The position numbers and the translations under genes were made by a program. 64,000 nucleotides of DNA from Rhizobium tumorigenes. Its GTDB lineage: Bacteria; Pseudomonadota; Alphaproteobacteria; Rhizobiales; Rhizobiaceae. This document shows, one piece after another, positions 50,801 to 61,044 of the stretch (positions within the stretch are counted from its first letter, which is position 1; every line of letters begins with the position of its first letter). The notes under the pieces are model-generated. The model worked only from the letters and a program-made list of their open reading frames with translations. It was not told the origin of the DNA and did not search any database. The DNA lies in the NCBI RefSeq assembly GCF_003240565.2, contig NZ_CP117255.1:930001-994000 (forward strand), written 5' to 3'.

Positions 50801-51652
50801 ATGGAAAACGCAATTCGTCAGAGGATCATCTCTCGCCGCCAAATGACGAACCAGGTCATGATGGCCTTGTCGTTTCTCGCCGCTGTCCTCGGCATACTAT
50901 TCCTGAGCGTGATCCTCGTGACCTTGGTTTATCGAGGTGTCACGGCACTCAGCCTCGACGTATTTACGATGTCGATCCCGGCTCAGGGCTCGCGCGGCGG
51001 CCTGCTGAACGCCATTTACGGTACCTTCATCGTGACCGGCCTTGCGACCCTGCTCGCTGCACCGATCGGCATTCTCGCCGGCACCTACCTGGTAGAATTC
51101 GCCAACGGCAGCAAGCTTGCCGAGGTCGCCAAGTTCATCAACGACATCCTGCTCTCGGCACCCTCGATCATCATCGGCGTCTTCGTTTACGGTGTCGTGG
51201 TCGTGCCTATGCATGGGAACTCCGCCATCGCCGGCATCCTCGCCTTGGCGCTGATCGCCCTTCCGGTCATCAACCGCACGACGCAGGACATGCTTCTGCT
51301 GGTGCCGAACTCGCTTCGCGAAGCAACGGCTGCGCTTGGCGCGCCACGCTGGAAAGCGATGACGACTGTGATATACAAGTCTGCCTGGTCGGGCATCCTG
51401 ACCGGCATCCTGCTGGCCGTTGCCCGTATCAGTGGCGAGACCGCGCCGCTGCTGTTTACGGCCGGCTATAGCAAGTTCATGCAGGGGGGGCTGACCGGTC
51501 CGATCGCCACGCTGCCGGTTGCCATCAATACGCTGGCCGCTGATGCCGGTGAGGATCTGAAGCAATTGGCCTGGGCAGGCGCGCTGATCATCACTGTCGC
51601 CATTCTGGCCCTCAATATCATTGCCCGTTTTCTGAGTGGGCGCCGCCAGTGA
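50801..51652 (+). CDS. pstA: Phosphate ABC transporter permease PstA
   Basis: Second permease subunit, 283 residues, six predicted membrane helices. Family blocks: [44 protein letters not shown], and the cytosolic coupling loop [53 protein letters not shown]. Start at 50801 with GAGGAAG upstream was chosen over an ATG 14 codons earlier, which overlaps pstC. The stop overlaps a possible GTG start of pstB. Confidence 0.95.
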   Translation: MENAIRQRIISRRQMTNQVMMALSFLAAVLGILFLSVILVTLVYRGVTALSLDVFTMSIPAQGSRGGLLNAIYGTFIVTGLATLLAAPIGILAGTYLVEFANGSKLAEVAKFINDILLSAPSIIIGVFVYGVVVVPMHGNSAIAGILALALIALPVINRTTQDMLLLVPNSLREATAALGAPRWKAMTTVIYKSAWSGILTGILLAVARISGETAPLLFTAGYSKFMQGGLTGPIATLPVAINTLAADAGEDLKQLAWAGALIITVAILALNIIARFLSGRRQ

Positions 51653-51681
51653 CGCAGCCGCCGAACGATAGGAACAAGACC

Positions 51682-52518
51682 ATGAACATGAGCGACAACA
51701 ACTTCCTGAGCGTTAATGCACAGTCGGGCAAGGGCGCAGTTTCCACTTCGGATATCGGCGACCTTCCAAAGCTTGATGTGAAGAACCTCGATTTCACCTA
51801 TCAGAACGGGCATCGCGTTCTGAAGGGTGTGAACATGAGCATCAGCAAGAATGCCGTAACGGCGTTCATCGGTCCTTCGGGCTGCGGAAAGTCCACGCTG
51901 CTGCGCACCTTCAACCGCATGTATGATCTTTATCCGGGCCAGACGGCTTCCGGCGAGATCCTGCTGGACGGTCGAAACATCCTGAGCAAGGACGTCGACC
52001 TGAACGATCTGCGCGCCAAGGTCGGCATGGTGTTCCAGAAGCCGACGCCGTTCCCGATGTCGATCTATGAAAACGTTGCCTTCGGCATCCGCCTCTACGA
52101 GAAGATTTCCAAGGCTGAGATGGATGCGCGCGTCGAACAGGCGCTGACCGTCACCGCGCTGTGGGGCGAAGTGAAGGAAAAGCTGCACCAGAGCGGTCTC
52201 GGACTTTCCGGCGGCCAGCAGCAGCGCCTCTGCATCGCCCGCGCCATCGCCGTGAAGCCATCCGTACTGCTGCTGGACGAACCGACATCGGCACTCGACC
52301 CGATCTCGACTGCCAAGATCGAGGAACTGGTTGCGCAATTGAAGGGCGATTTCACCATCGTCATCGTCACGCACAACATGCAGCAGGCCAGCCGTATCTC
52401 CGACAAGACCGCCTTCATGTATCTCGGCGACCTGATCGAATACGGTGCCACCGACCAGATCTTCCAGGCGCCGAAGAACAAGCGTACCGAAGACTACATC
52501 ACCGGCCGCTACGGCTGA
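51682..52518 (+). CDS. pstB: Phosphate ABC transporter ATP-binding protein PstB
   Basis: ATPase of the phosphate importer, 278 residues from ATG 51682 (AGGA eight bases upstream); a GTG at 51649 overlapping the pstA stop would add 11 residues. Walker A is [18 protein letters not shown], the signature [19 protein letters not shown], and Walker [13 protein letters not shown], with the switch His in [32 protein letters not shown] is PstB-specific. phoU and phoB, which usually follow pst genes in rhizobia, are absent; a terminator comes next. Confidence 0.96.
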   Translation: MNMSDNNFLSVNAQSGKGAVSTSDIGDLPKLDVKNLDFTYQNGHRVLKGVNMSISKNAVTAFIGPSGCGKSTLLRTFNRMYDLYPGQTASGEILLDGRNILSKDVDLNDLRAKVGMVFQKPTPFPMSIYENVAFGIRLYEKISKAEMDARVEQALTVTALWGEVKEKLHQSGLGLSGGQQQRLCIARAIAVKPSVLLLDEPTSALDPISTAKIEELVAQLKGDFTIVIVTHNMQQASRISDKTAFMYLGDLIEYGATDQIFQAPKNKRTEDYITGRYG

Positions 52519-52539
52519 TATCTGCCTGTATCGTATTGC

Positions 52540-52570
52540 AAATGGCGCTCCGCAAGGGGCGCCATTTTTT
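52540..52570 (+). terminator. Terminator of the pstSCAB operon
   Basis: A 12-bp stem (AAATGGCGCTCC / GGGGCGCCATTT, one G-T pair) closed by a GCAA tetraloop and followed by a run of Ts. It starts 22 bases after the pstB stop. Confidence 0.93.
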
Positions 52571-52679
52571 GTTTGGATTTTGCAGCCAGTCGTCAACACT
52601 GTGCACTCGTCCTCGAAAATGCTGCAGGTTGCATTTCAGTCGCGCTGCGTTATCATCTACGCAAATCGGGATCATGGTA

Positions 52680-53006
52680 ATGGTAGAAGACAATATCGAC
52701 CTGGGGTTGATCGCCAAACTCGTTCAGAAGAACAACGATGAGATGCGCGGTCTTCGCAGAGAGGTGGCCGACATCCGGACACTATGCGTTCAAACATACG
52801 ATTATCTGAACCGCAGCGATAGGCGTTACATGGAGCTACGCGACGATCTCGAGTTGATGATCAAAATGGAGGTAGGCGGTGCGATAACGCACGTCCACTC
52901 TGTCTTGGAGAACTCCCTGATGCGTATCGAGGGAAATATCGCCGATGTTTCAGTAAAAGTGGACGATCTCTCGGGCAGGATCTTCGCGGCCGAGAATAAA
53001 CATTAG
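52680..53006 (+). CDS. Small helical coiled-coil protein, unknown function
   Basis: 108 residues, strongly helical and charged, with heptad-like spacing: IDLGLIAKLVQKNNDEMRGLRREVADIRTLCVQTYDYLNRSDRRYMELRDDLELMIKMEVGGAITHVHSVLENSLMRIEGNIADVSVKVDDLSGRI. No signal or membrane segment. Family not recognised; similar short coiled-coil proteins occur as orphan genes in rhizobia. GGGA eight bases before ATG 52680 favours it over the ATG two codons earlier. It converges on the P450 gene. Confidence 0.7.
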   Translation: MVEDNIDLGLIAKLVQKNNDEMRGLRREVADIRTLCVQTYDYLNRSDRRYMELRDDLELMIKMEVGGAITHVHSVLENSLMRIEGNIADVSVKVDDLSGRIFAAENKH

Positions 53007-53025
53007 CGGGTAGCTAAAATCCCGC

Positions 53026-54270
53026 TCACCAGCGCAAATCCAGCCGCTCCAGTCCATGGAAATGATAGACGTCCTTGACCACAGGCGTCTTTGCCAGCCG
53101 CAATCCCGGCAGCCGCTCGAATAGGATCGGCAGCGCGATATTGAGCTCGAGGCGGGCGAGCGGTGCGCCGATGCAGAAATGGATACCGGCGCCGAAGGAG
53201 AGGTTGGGCGCTTCGCGGCGGTCGGGCTTGAATGTCAGCGGGTCGGAGAACTTTTTCGGGTCGAGGTTGGCGGCAGCAAGGATCATCGCCACCTTGTCGC
53301 CGCGCTGGAAGGTGACGCCATCGATGTCGGCAGTCTCCAGTGCCCACCGCTGGAAGATGTGCACCGGCGCGCAGAGCCTGAGCGTTTCCTCGACCGTGCG
53401 CTCGGTCGTGGCTTCGTTGGCAAACAGCGTCTTCGGGGACAGGCCGCTTTCGAGGATGACGCGAACCGAATTGCCTATCTGGTGGACGGTTGCCTCGTGG
53501 CCGGCGTTGAGCAACACGATCGTCGTCGACACCAGTTCCTCGTCGGTGAGATACTGGCCCTTGTGTTCCGTGGTGATCATGTGGCTCAGCAGGTCGTCGC
53601 GGGGTTCGGCGCGCCGCTCCCGGATCACCGATCTGACATAGTCGGCAAATTCCTTTGCGGCCGTGTCTGCGGCATCCTCGTCGGCACGCGTCCTGCCGAA
53701 CATGTACATTCGCACATAGGCATGCGACCACTTCAGCAGTTGCGGCCCCATCTCGTCGGGAATGCCGATCATCCGGGCGATCATCGTTACCGGGATGATG
53801 TCGGCAAAAGCCGTGAGCAACTCCACTTCGCCATTCCCGGCAAAATTGTCGATCAGCCGGTTTGCCAGTTCTGCAATTTCCGGCTTCATCTTCTCGACGT
53901 GGCGTGACACGAAGGCCCGATTGATCAGCGTGCGCAGTCGCGTGTGCTCCGGCGGCTCTATCTCCAGCAGCGAATGCAGCTCGGCGGCATCGAAGTTGCG
54001 TAGATGGGGCAGCGGTTCGGCGAGGCCAATCTCGGCCCGGCTGGCGACGTGCAGGATCTGGCGGCCGAAGCGACGGTCCCGCAAAAGACCGTTCACGTGG
54101 TCGTAGCCGGTGACCGTCCAGAGCTTCTGCTCCTGCCAGTAGAACGTGGGACACTGCTCGTGCAGCGCCGCGTAGACGGCATTCGGGTTGGTGTAGAATG
54201 CAGGATCTTTGCCATCGAGAGAAACGTGGCGGGTGGCAGGATCGATACGGAGCATGGGAGGGATCTTCAT
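53026..54270 (-). CDS. Cytochrome P450
   Basis: Soluble bacterial P450 of 414 residues. The heme-ligand Cys is 366 in LSFGAGIHFCIGAPLARLE. The ExxR motif is in VEETLRLCAPVHIF, and the I-helix oxygen site is LNAGHEATVHQIGN, with Glu-Ala-Thr. The meander region reads DPKKFSDPLTFKPDR. It has no signal peptide. No ferredoxin or ferredoxin reductase gene is adjacent, so the electron donor and substrate are unknown. ATG 54270 gives the usual length. Confidence 0.95.
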   Translation of the reverse strand: MKIPPMLRIDPATRHVSLDGKDPAFYTNPNAVYAALHEQCPTFYWQEQKLWTVTGYDHVNGLLRDRRFGRQILHVASRAEIGLAEPLPHLRNFDAAELHSLLEIEPPEHTRLRTLINRAFVSRHVEKMKPEIAELANRLIDNFAGNGEVELLTAFADIIPVTMIARMIGIPDEMGPQLLKWSHAYVRMYMFGRTRADEDAADTAAKEFADYVRSVIRERRAEPRDDLLSHMITTEHKGQYLTDEELVSTTIVLLNAGHEATVHQIGNSVRVILESGLSPKTLFANEATTERTVEETLRLCAPVHIFQRWALETADIDGVTFQRGDKVAMILAAANLDPKKFSDPLTFKPDRREAPNLSFGAGIHFCIGAPLARLELNIALPILFERLPGLRLAKTPVVKDVYHFHGLERLDLRW

Positions 54271-54327
54271 GATACTGGCATTAGCCCAAACCGGCCCGCA
54301 CGGGAAGCGCGTCGGAGCCCCTTTATC

Positions 54328-55581
54328 CTAGCTTCGCGCCAGCGTGCCGATCCGCTGCAGTGCCTGGATCTGGTCGTCGACAGTCGGCACCAGCTCGCCG
54401 GCTTCCTGTTCGCTCGACACACTATTTGCGGTTTCGGTAGCAGCCTCGCTGAATACCACCGTGCAATTGCGGCCCGCTCGCTTGGCGGCATAAAGCGCCC
54501 GGTCGGCAGCCCCGGTGAGCTTGTCCCAGTCTGCAGCCTCGGCAGTGGCAAGTGCCACGCCGACGCTGACGCTGGCACTGACGGCAGCACCCTCGATCTG
54601 CAATGGCGTACGGCAAAATTCGCTGCGGATCGTTTCCGCCACTGCTTCGGCTTCCGTCTGATCTGTCACGGTGATGAAAGCCATGAATTCCTCGCCGCCC
54701 ATGCGACCGAGGGCACCCCCGCGTGGAAGGCACTTTCGCGTGATGGTGACGAATTCGCAAAGCACCTGGTCGCCTGTCTGGTGGCCATAGCGGTCGTTGA
54801 TGCTCTTGAAGTGATCGAGATCGAACAATAGGGCGGCAATCAGACGAGAGGGAGACGTCGTCTCCCGTCTGAGAAGCCCAAAGAATTCCAGCAACCCGCG
54901 TCGGTTGAAGGCCGTGGTCAGCGAATCGTTCAGCGACAATGCGCGCCAGCGTCGCTGCGACCGCTGGACCAGAACATGGCCGGTCAGCACGACACCGATC
55001 GTGATCAGCAATGCATTCACGAGTACCGTGACGGTGCGGTAGGTGAGGGCCGCCTCTGGCGAGGGCCGGAAGACGACTGCAGAGAGGGCGATGACGAAGC
55101 ACAGGGAGGCAAGTGTCATGAGGACGAAAGCCAGCGGCATGCGGGCTGCCTCGGGGCGGCTGGTCACCGGACGGACAGCTGCGGCAAGAAGGGTCGCGCT
55201 GGCAGCACTTGCCAGCAGGAAAAGAACAACGCGGTTGGCGAGATCGTCATGCACCCAGGGAAGACTGATGCCGATCAGCCAGATGGCCGGCGGCAGCAGC
55301 GCAGTCCACTCCGGCCGGCGCTTGTCGAACAGGCTGAAGCCGGCGATCCAGGCGCTCTGGCCGAGAAAGGTGAGTAGGTTGCCGAGATCGATTGTGAGAA
55401 TATTGGGCATCAGGCCCTGGAGGCTGATCAGAGCATAGCCGACGGCGCGCGAGGCGAAGCCTATGGACCAGAGCAGGTAGAAGGACGATCTGCGGTCGCT
55501 GCGCCAGGCGAAGAACAAGACGACGGCAAGCGTCGTCGCTTCCGAACACCAGATCGTCAATCCCGTCGTGATATTGAACAC
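54328..55581 (-). CDS. Membrane-bound diguanylate cyclase (GGDEF)
   Basis: 417-residue protein with an N-terminal region of about six or seven membrane helices (for example ALLPPAIWLIGISLPWV and LFLLASAASATLLAAAV), ending about residue 200, and a GGDEF domain (about 220-380). The domain shows FDLDHFKSINDRYGHQTGD and GRMGGEEFMAFI with GGEEF at about 295-299, so it should make cyclic di-GMP. The I-site RxxD is replaced by PRGG, so product inhibition is probably absent. Start GTG 55581. It is divergent from clpP. Confidence 0.92.
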   Translation of the reverse strand: MFNITTGLTIWCSEATTLAVVLFFAWRSDRRSSFYLLWSIGFASRAVGYALISLQGLMPNILTIDLGNLLTFLGQSAWIAGFSLFDKRRPEWTALLPPAIWLIGISLPWVHDDLANRVVLFLLASAASATLLAAAVRPVTSRPEAARMPLAFVLMTLASLCFVIALSAVVFRPSPEAALTYRTVTVLVNALLITIGVVLTGHVLVQRSQRRWRALSLNDSLTTAFNRRGLLEFFGLLRRETTSPSRLIAALLFDLDHFKSINDRYGHQTGDQVLCEFVTITRKCLPRGGALGRMGGEEFMAFITVTDQTEAEAVAETIRSEFCRTPLQIEGAAVSASVSVGVALATAEAADWDKLTGAADRALYAAKRAGRNCTVVFSEAATETANSVSSEQEAGELVPTVDDQIQALQRIGTLARS

Positions 55582-55955
55582 AGGCTGCGCAACTCCATCT
55601 CGCGCAGCACCATGTCGTAAGAAACTGGCCAGCCGGTTAACGCGGACCGCAAATTACGCCCAGCGGCGGTGCAATCGCGGTACGGTTGCGTCAATACGGA
55701 GGGCCGGGATCCAACATTCATCGTTTCTTCACTCTGCCACGTCGAAAAGCTGTGGGCGCCCTCTGGCGTAACGCCGCATTAATAGCCATCTGTGACAAAG
55801 AGCCGTAACTGCAGCGTGAACTTCATTCGCATCCGCTTCTTGACGTTATCCTCTGGCGCGTCTTGAAGTACAGGGCGGTGACACTCTATGTAGGGGTGAC
55901 GATTTTATTCGATTCCCGGTATTTCGCCGCCGGGCAAGTTTGACAGAGGACGCAC
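55582..55955. other. Divergent gap between the cyclase and clpP
   Basis: 374 bases. The clpP-proximal end carries a candidate heat-shock promoter (55862-55894). The remainder, including the promoter of the cyclase gene, shows nothing I can name by eye. Confidence 0.4.
55862..55894 (+). promoter_or_regulatory. Candidate RpoH-type promoter for clpP
   Basis: CTTG at 55862 and TCTATGTAGG at 55885-55894, 19 bases apart. This approximates the alphaproteobacterial heat-shock consensus CTTG-N17/18-CyTATnTnnG, with one mismatch and one extra spacer base. It lies 62 bases upstream of the clpP ATG. Confidence 0.5.
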
Positions 55956-56588
55956 ATGAGAAATCCAGTCGATACCGCAATGGCTCTGGTCCCCATGGTT
56001 GTGGAGCAGACCAATCGGGGCGAACGGTCCTACGACATTTATTCGCGCCTTCTGAAAGAGCGCATCATCTTCATGACGGGTCAGGTCGAAGATCATATGG
56101 CGACGCTCGTTTGCGCGCAGCTGTTGTTCCTCGAGGCTGAGAACCCGAAGAAGGAGATTGCGATCTACATCAATTCTCCGGGCGGCGTCGTGACCGCCGG
56201 CATGGCCATCTACGACACCATGCAGTTCATCAAGCCGGCCGTCTCGACCCTGTGCATCGGTCAGGCGGCATCGATGGGCTCGCTGCTGCTGGCGGCCGGG
56301 CACAAGGACATGCGCTTCACCACGCCGAATTCCCGCATCATGGTTCACCAGCCTTCCGGCGGTTTCCAGGGGCAGGCATCGGACATCGAGCGCCACGCAC
56401 GCGACATCATCAAGATGAAGCGCCGCCTGAATGAAATCTATGAAAAGCATTGCGGCCGCACCTATGAGGAAGTCGAGCAGACGCTCGATCGCGACCACTT
56501 CATGACCGCCGAAGAGGCCAAGGACTGGGGTCTGGTCGACAAGGTCCTGACGTCGCGCGCCGAAATGGAATCAGACGCCGAAGCGTGA
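55956..56588 (+). CDS. clpP: ClpP, ATP-dependent protease proteolytic subunit
   Basis: Serine protease that forms the degradative chamber for ClpX and ClpA, 210 residues. The catalytic triad is Ser106 (GQAASMGS), His131 (MVHQPSGG) and Asp180 (LDRDHF). The N-terminal extension [33 protein letters not shown] is usual for rhizobial ClpP. AGAGGA precedes the ATG. clpX follows after 303 bases, so the two may have separate promoters. Confidence 0.97.
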   Translation: MRNPVDTAMALVPMVVEQTNRGERSYDIYSRLLKERIIFMTGQVEDHMATLVCAQLLFLEAENPKKEIAIYINSPGGVVTAGMAIYDTMQFIKPAVSTLCIGQAASMGSLLLAAGHKDMRFTTPNSRIMVHQPSGGFQGQASDIERHARDIIKMKRRLNEIYEKHCGRTYEEVEQTLDRDHFMTAEEAKDWGLVDKVLTSRAEMESDAEA

Positions 56589-56891
56589 TTATTCACGGTG
56601 CGGTGTCTTCCAAGCCACAGTTCTATCCCATTTGTGATCAACGAGGGGGTTTCAACTGCGGTAGAAGAAGCTAATAGTAGGCTTTAACGCTATGTTTTGA
56701 TTTTATGACATGGCGTTCGGATTCGACGGGGAATTCGTTGCCGCCGTGGCCCGTGCAGTGTGCGGACCACGTTCAGTACCCCTAGGAGCGCCTGCACCGG
56801 CTAAGCTCCAGTCCATGGAGTGGCGCAGGCGAGCGCAGAGAGTGGACCGCCATTTCGATTTGGAAATGCGGCGTGCTGGAAGGAAAGTGAT
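56589..56891. other. clpP-clpX intergenic region
   Basis: 303 bases with no supportable gene. The segment 56710-56890 contains an open frame without a ribosome site and a string resembling part of a tmRNA, which I examined and rejected. The clpX promoter is presumably here but could not be pinned down. Confidence 0.4.
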
Positions 56892-58169
56892 ATGAGCAAA
56901 GTCAGCGGCAGCAACGGCGGTGACTCCAAGAACACCCTGTATTGTTCTTTCTGCGGCAAGAGCCAGCACGAAGTCCGGAAGCTTATCGCCGGACCGACCG
57001 TCTTCATCTGCGATGAATGCGTCGAGTTGTGCATGGATATCATCCGCGAGGAAAACAAATCCTCGATGGTCAAGTCCCGCGACGGCGTTCCCACGCCCCA
57101 GGACATCATCAAGGTCCTCGACGAATACGTGATTGGCCAGCGCCAGGCAAAGAAGATCCTCTCTGTCGCCGTCCACAACCATTACAAGCGGCTGGCGCAT
57201 TCTTCGAAGAATGGCGACATCGAATTGGCAAAGTCGAACATCCTGCTCGTTGGCCCGACCGGTTGCGGCAAGACCTACCTTGCCCAGACGCTCGCCCGGA
57301 TCATCGACGTGCCCTTCACCATGGCTGATGCCACGACGCTGACGGAAGCCGGCTATGTCGGTGAGGACGTCGAGAACATCATCCTGAAGCTTCTGCAGGC
57401 TGCCGACTACAACGTCGAGCGCGCCCAGCGCGGCATCGTCTATATCGACGAAGTCGACAAGATCTCGCGCAAGTCCGACAACCCGTCGATCACCCGCGAT
57501 GTGTCGGGCGAGGGCGTGCAGCAGGCGTTGCTGAAGATCATGGAAGGCACAGTCGCTTCCGTGCCTCCCCAGGGCGGGCGCAAGCATCCCCAGCAGGAGT
57601 TCCTGCAGGTCGACACGACCAACATCCTGTTCATCTGCGGCGGTGCGTTTGCCGGTCTTGACAAGATTATCTCTGCGCGTGGCGAGAAGACCTCGATTGG
57701 ATTCGGCGCTTCGGTCAAGTCGCAGGACGATCGTCGCGTCGGTGAAGTGCTTCGCGAACTCGAGCCGGAAGACCTGGTCAAGTTCGGCCTGATCCCGGAA
57801 TTCATCGGCCGCCTGCCTGTCTTGGCGACGCTGGAAGACCTCGACGCCGATGCCCTGATCCAGATCCTGTCCGAGCCTAAAAACGCGCTGGTGAAGCAGT
57901 ATCAGCGGCTGTTCGAGATGGAAGACGTGGAACTCAACTTCCACGAGGACGCTCTTCGCGAAATCGCCCGCCGGGCAATCACGCGAAAGACCGGCGCTCG
58001 TGGCCTGCGGTCGATCATGGAGAAGATCCTTCTCGACACGATGTTCGACCTGCCGGCACTTGAAGGTGTTCGTGAAGTTGTGATTTCAGACGAAGTCGTG
58101 CGCGGCTCCGCTCGGCCTTTGTACATCTATGCTGATCGGCCCGATGAGAAGGCCAATGTGTCGGCCTGA
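56892..58169 (+). CDS. clpX: ClpX, ATP-dependent unfoldase of ClpXP
   Basis: AAA+ unfoldase feeding substrates to ClpP, 425 residues. The N-terminal zinc domain has Cys18, Cys21, Cys40 and Cys43 (LYCSFCGK ... [10 protein letters not shown]). Walker A is [16 protein letters not shown], Walker [11 protein letters not shown]; the [27 protein letters not shown] and [14 protein letters not shown] regions are hallmarks, and the IGF loop for ClpP docking reads IGFGASV. Start at 56892 has GGAAGGAAA upstream. A terminator lies 28 bases past the stop. Confidence 0.98.
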   Translation: MSKVSGSNGGDSKNTLYCSFCGKSQHEVRKLIAGPTVFICDECVELCMDIIREENKSSMVKSRDGVPTPQDIIKVLDEYVIGQRQAKKILSVAVHNHYKRLAHSSKNGDIELAKSNILLVGPTGCGKTYLAQTLARIIDVPFTMADATTLTEAGYVGEDVENIILKLLQAADYNVERAQRGIVYIDEVDKISRKSDNPSITRDVSGEGVQQALLKIMEGTVASVPPQGGRKHPQQEFLQVDTTNILFICGGAFAGLDKIISARGEKTSIGFGASVKSQDDRRVGEVLRELEPEDLVKFGLIPEFIGRLPVLATLEDLDADALIQILSEPKNALVKQYQRLFEMEDVELNFHEDALREIARRAITRKTGARGLRSIMEKILLDTMFDLPALEGVREVVISDEVVRGSARPLYIYADRPDEKANVSA

Positions 58170-58197
58170 TGTCTGACGCAATAGTGTAGCAATCTTG

Positions 58198-58226
58198 AGG
58201 GGCTCGTCGGTGACGGGCCCCTTTCT
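58198..58226 (+). terminator. Terminator after clpX
   Basis: An 11-bp stem (AGGGGCTCGTC / GACGGGCCCCT, one T-G pair) with a GGT loop, followed by TTCTGTTT. It makes lon a separate transcription unit. Confidence 0.85.
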
Positions 58227-58579
58227 GTTTGAAATACCATGCAGTTTGCTGTTAGACTTTTGAATATGGTGGTCACTGATCCGGCGTAGCCGTTGCACTT
58301 GAGATCACCGGCGGCCATGATGGCGTGATTCTTCGAGCGTTCTCGCATCAGCCATTCCGTTCCGTACCGGTGGACATGGCAGAAAGGCGAGGCGCCGGAC
58401 AAGCCCGATTTGTTTTGCGTTGATCGTTGTAATAAGCCTGTCACATCTGCCCCGGCCGGCAGTCGGGATGGCTTGAAATTGCCAAGGTGAAACTCCACTT
58501 CTACATCAAGTGAGAGAGGCTGGCGCACTGAATACTGCCGGCGCTTATCCCGGAAACGGGACGATGGAAAGGAATTGAA
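58227..58579. other. Intergenic region carrying the lon promoter
   Basis: Between the clpX terminator and lon there are 353 bases. A possible heat-shock promoter lies at 58472-58500. The remainder has no gene, repeat or structured RNA that I recognise. Confidence 0.4.
58472..58500 (+). promoter_or_regulatory. Candidate RpoH-type promoter for lon
   Basis: CTTGAAA at 58472-58478 and CCACTT at 58495-58500, with a 16-base spacer, about 80 bases before the lon ATG. This matches the -35 of heat-shock promoters well and the -10 only loosely. Confidence 0.4.
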
Positions 58580-61000
58580 ATGTCGAAGAAAACGTCTGCT
58601 GCACACGAGAGCACCGCCTATCCGGTACTTCCGTTGCGCGATATCGTGGTCTTCCCGCACATGATCGTGCCGCTGTTCGTCGGCCGCGAAAAGTCGATCC
58701 GCGCTCTGGAAGAAGTCATGGGCTCCGATAAGCAGATCATGCTCGTCACCCAGATCAATGCCAGCGACGACGACCCCGCGCCGGAAGCCATTCATAAGAT
58801 CGGCACGATCGCCAACGTGCTGCAGCTGCTGAAGCTGCCGGACGGAACCGTCAAGGTTCTCGTCGAAGGCCGCTCGCGTGCCGAGATCGATAACTACACC
58901 AATCGCGAAGACTTCTACGAGGCCATGGGCCACGCTCTCGAAGAGCCGGTCGAAGACCAGGTAGAGCTTGAAGCGCTGAGCCGCTCGGTCGTTTCCGAGT
59001 TCGAAAGCTACGTAAAGCTCAACAAGAAGATCTCGCCGGAAGTTGTTGGCGCTGCTAGCCAGATCGAGGATTACTCGAAGCTGGCCGACACCGTCGCATC
59101 GCATCTTTCGATCAAGATCACCGAAAAGCAGGAGATGCTGGAAACCACCAGCGTCAAGGGCCGCCTGGAAAAGGCGCTCGGCTTCATGGAAGGCGAGATC
59201 TCGGTCCTGCAGGTCGAAAAGCGTATCCGCTCGCGCGTCAAGCGCCAGATGGAGAAGACCCAGCGCGAGTACTACCTGAACGAACAGATGAAGGCGATCC
59301 AGAAGGAACTTGGCGACGGCGAGGAAGGCCGTGACGAGATGGCCGAACTGGAAGAGCGCATCAACAAGACCAAGCTTTCCAAGGAAGGCAAGGAAAAGGC
59401 CGATGCGGAGTTGAAGAAGCTCAAGCAGATGAGCCCGATGTCGGCGGAAGCCACCGTCGTGCGCAACTATCTCGACTGGCTGCTCGGCATTCCGTGGAAC
59501 AAGAAGTCCAAGGTCAAGACCGATCTCGCCGCTGCCGAGAAGATCCTCGAGGACGATCACTTCGGTCTCGACAAGGTCAAGGAGCGCATCGTCGAGTATC
59601 TCGCCGTGCAGGCCCGTTCCTCGAAGCTGAAGGGCCCGATCCTGTGCCTCGTCGGTCCTCCTGGCGTCGGCAAGACATCGCTTGCCCAGTCGATCGCCAA
59701 GGCGACCGGCCGCGAGTATGTCCGCATGGCGCTCGGCGGCGTCCGCGACGAGGCCGAGATCCGCGGTCACCGCCGCACCTACATCGGCTCGATGCCCGGC
59801 AAGGTCATCCAGTCGATGAAGAAGGCCAAGAAGTCCAACCCGCTCTTCCTGCTCGATGAAATCGACAAGATGGGCCAGGATTTCCGCGGCGATCCGTCTT
59901 CGGCTCTGCTTGAGGTGCTCGATCCGGCGCAGAACGGCACATTCCAGGACCACTATCTGGAAGTCGAATACGATCTTTCGGACGTGATGTTCATCACGAC
60001 GGCCAATACGCTGAATATCCCTGCGCCTTTGATGGACCGCATGGAAGTGATCCGTATTGCCGGCTACACCGAGGACGAAAAGCGCGAAATTGCCAAGCGG
60101 CACCTGCTGCCGAAGGCTATCAAGGAGCATGCGTTGCAGCCGCACGAGTTCTCGGTCAGCGACGATGCCCTGATGGCGATCAGCCAGCAGTACACCCGCG
60201 AGGCCGGCGTCCGCAGCTTCGAGCGTGAATTGATGAAGCTCGCCCGAAAGGCGGTCACTGAGATCATCAAGGGCAAGGCAACCTCCGTTGCCGTGACCGC
60301 AGACAATATCGACCAGTATCTGGGCGTTCCGCGCTTCCGCCATGGCGAAGCCGAACGCGAGGATCAGGTCGGCGTTGTGACCGGTCTGGCATGGACGGAA
60401 GTCGGTGGCGAGCTGCTGACGATCGAAGGCGTGATGATGCCGGGCAAGGGCCGGATGACGGTCACCGGCAATCTGAAGGAAGTGATGAAGGAATCGATTT
60501 CAGCAGCGGCGTCCTACGTCCGTTCGCGCGCCGTCGATTTCGGCATCGAGCCGCCGCGCTTCGACAAGTCGGACATCCACGTCCACGTTCCGGAAGCGGC
60601 AACGCCGAAGGACGGTCCGTCGGCAGGGGTCGCTATGGCAACCGCCATCGTGTCGATCATGACCGGCATCCCCGTCAATAAGGATGTGGCCATGACTGGT
60701 GAGATCACGCTGCGCGGTCGGGTTCTCCCGATTGGCGGCTTGAAGGAAAAGCTGTTGGCTGCCCTGCGCGGGGGTATCAAGACGGTGCTTATCCCCGAAG
60801 AAAACGCCAAGGACCTGGCGGAGATCCCGGATAACGTCAAGAACGGTATGGAGATCATTCCGGTATCGCGCATGGGCGAGGTGATCAAGCATGCGCTGAT
60901 ACGCCAGCCTGTGGCCATCGAGTGGGACGGATCGATCGAAACGCCGCTGATTGCGACCGTCGAAGGAGTCGATGACTTTGGTAACGCAATTGCGCATTGA
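58580..61000 (+). CDS. lon: Lon, ATP-dependent protease
   Basis: Single-chain AAA+ protease of 806 residues. The N-terminal substrate domain begins [27 protein letters not shown]. Walker A is [15 protein letters not shown] and Walker [11 protein letters not shown]. The protease dyad is Ser681 ([14 protein letters not shown]) and Lys724 ([11 protein letters not shown]), with the spacing of the E. coli enzyme. AAAGGA precedes the ATG. A terminator follows, then hupB, the usual lon-hup neighbourhood. Confidence 0.98.
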   Translation: MSKKTSAAHESTAYPVLPLRDIVVFPHMIVPLFVGREKSIRALEEVMGSDKQIMLVTQINASDDDPAPEAIHKIGTIANVLQLLKLPDGTVKVLVEGRSRAEIDNYTNREDFYEAMGHALEEPVEDQVELEALSRSVVSEFESYVKLNKKISPEVVGAASQIEDYSKLADTVASHLSIKITEKQEMLETTSVKGRLEKALGFMEGEISVLQVEKRIRSRVKRQMEKTQREYYLNEQMKAIQKELGDGEEGRDEMAELEERINKTKLSKEGKEKADAELKKLKQMSPMSAEATVVRNYLDWLLGIPWNKKSKVKTDLAAAEKILEDDHFGLDKVKERIVEYLAVQARSSKLKGPILCLVGPPGVGKTSLAQSIAKATGREYVRMALGGVRDEAEIRGHRRTYIGSMPGKVIQSMKKAKKSNPLFLLDEIDKMGQDFRGDPSSALLEVLDPAQNGTFQDHYLEVEYDLSDVMFITTANTLNIPAPLMDRMEVIRIAGYTEDEKREIAKRHLLPKAIKEHALQPHEFSVSDDALMAISQQYTREAGVRSFERELMKLARKAVTEIIKGKATSVAVTADNIDQYLGVPRFRHGEAEREDQVGVVTGLAWTEVGGELLTIEGVMMPGKGRMTVTGNLKEVMKESISAAASYVRSRAVDFGIEPPRFDKSDIHVHVPEAATPKDGPSAGVAMATAIVSIMTGIPVNKDVAMTGEITLRGRVLPIGGLKEKLLAALRGGIKTVLIPEENAKDLAEIPDNVKNGMEIIPVSRMGEVIKHALIRQPVAIEWDGSIETPLIATVEGVDDFGNAIAH

Positions 61001-61044
61001 TGTTGGCTTTTGCCATACTTGTGCCGAATTGACATAATTCACCA

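Noticed and set aside
56710..56895. tmRNA-like string GGATTCGACGGGG and a 61-codon frame before clpX
   Set aside because: No tag-peptide coding region, no tRNA-like acceptor arm or CCA end, and no ribosome site for the frame; the string appears coincidental.
58127..60343. Long open frame (738 codons) on the minus strand antisense to lon
   Set aside because: GC-rich codon bias of lon leaves the opposite frame open; its translation has no family motifs, signal or ribosome site.
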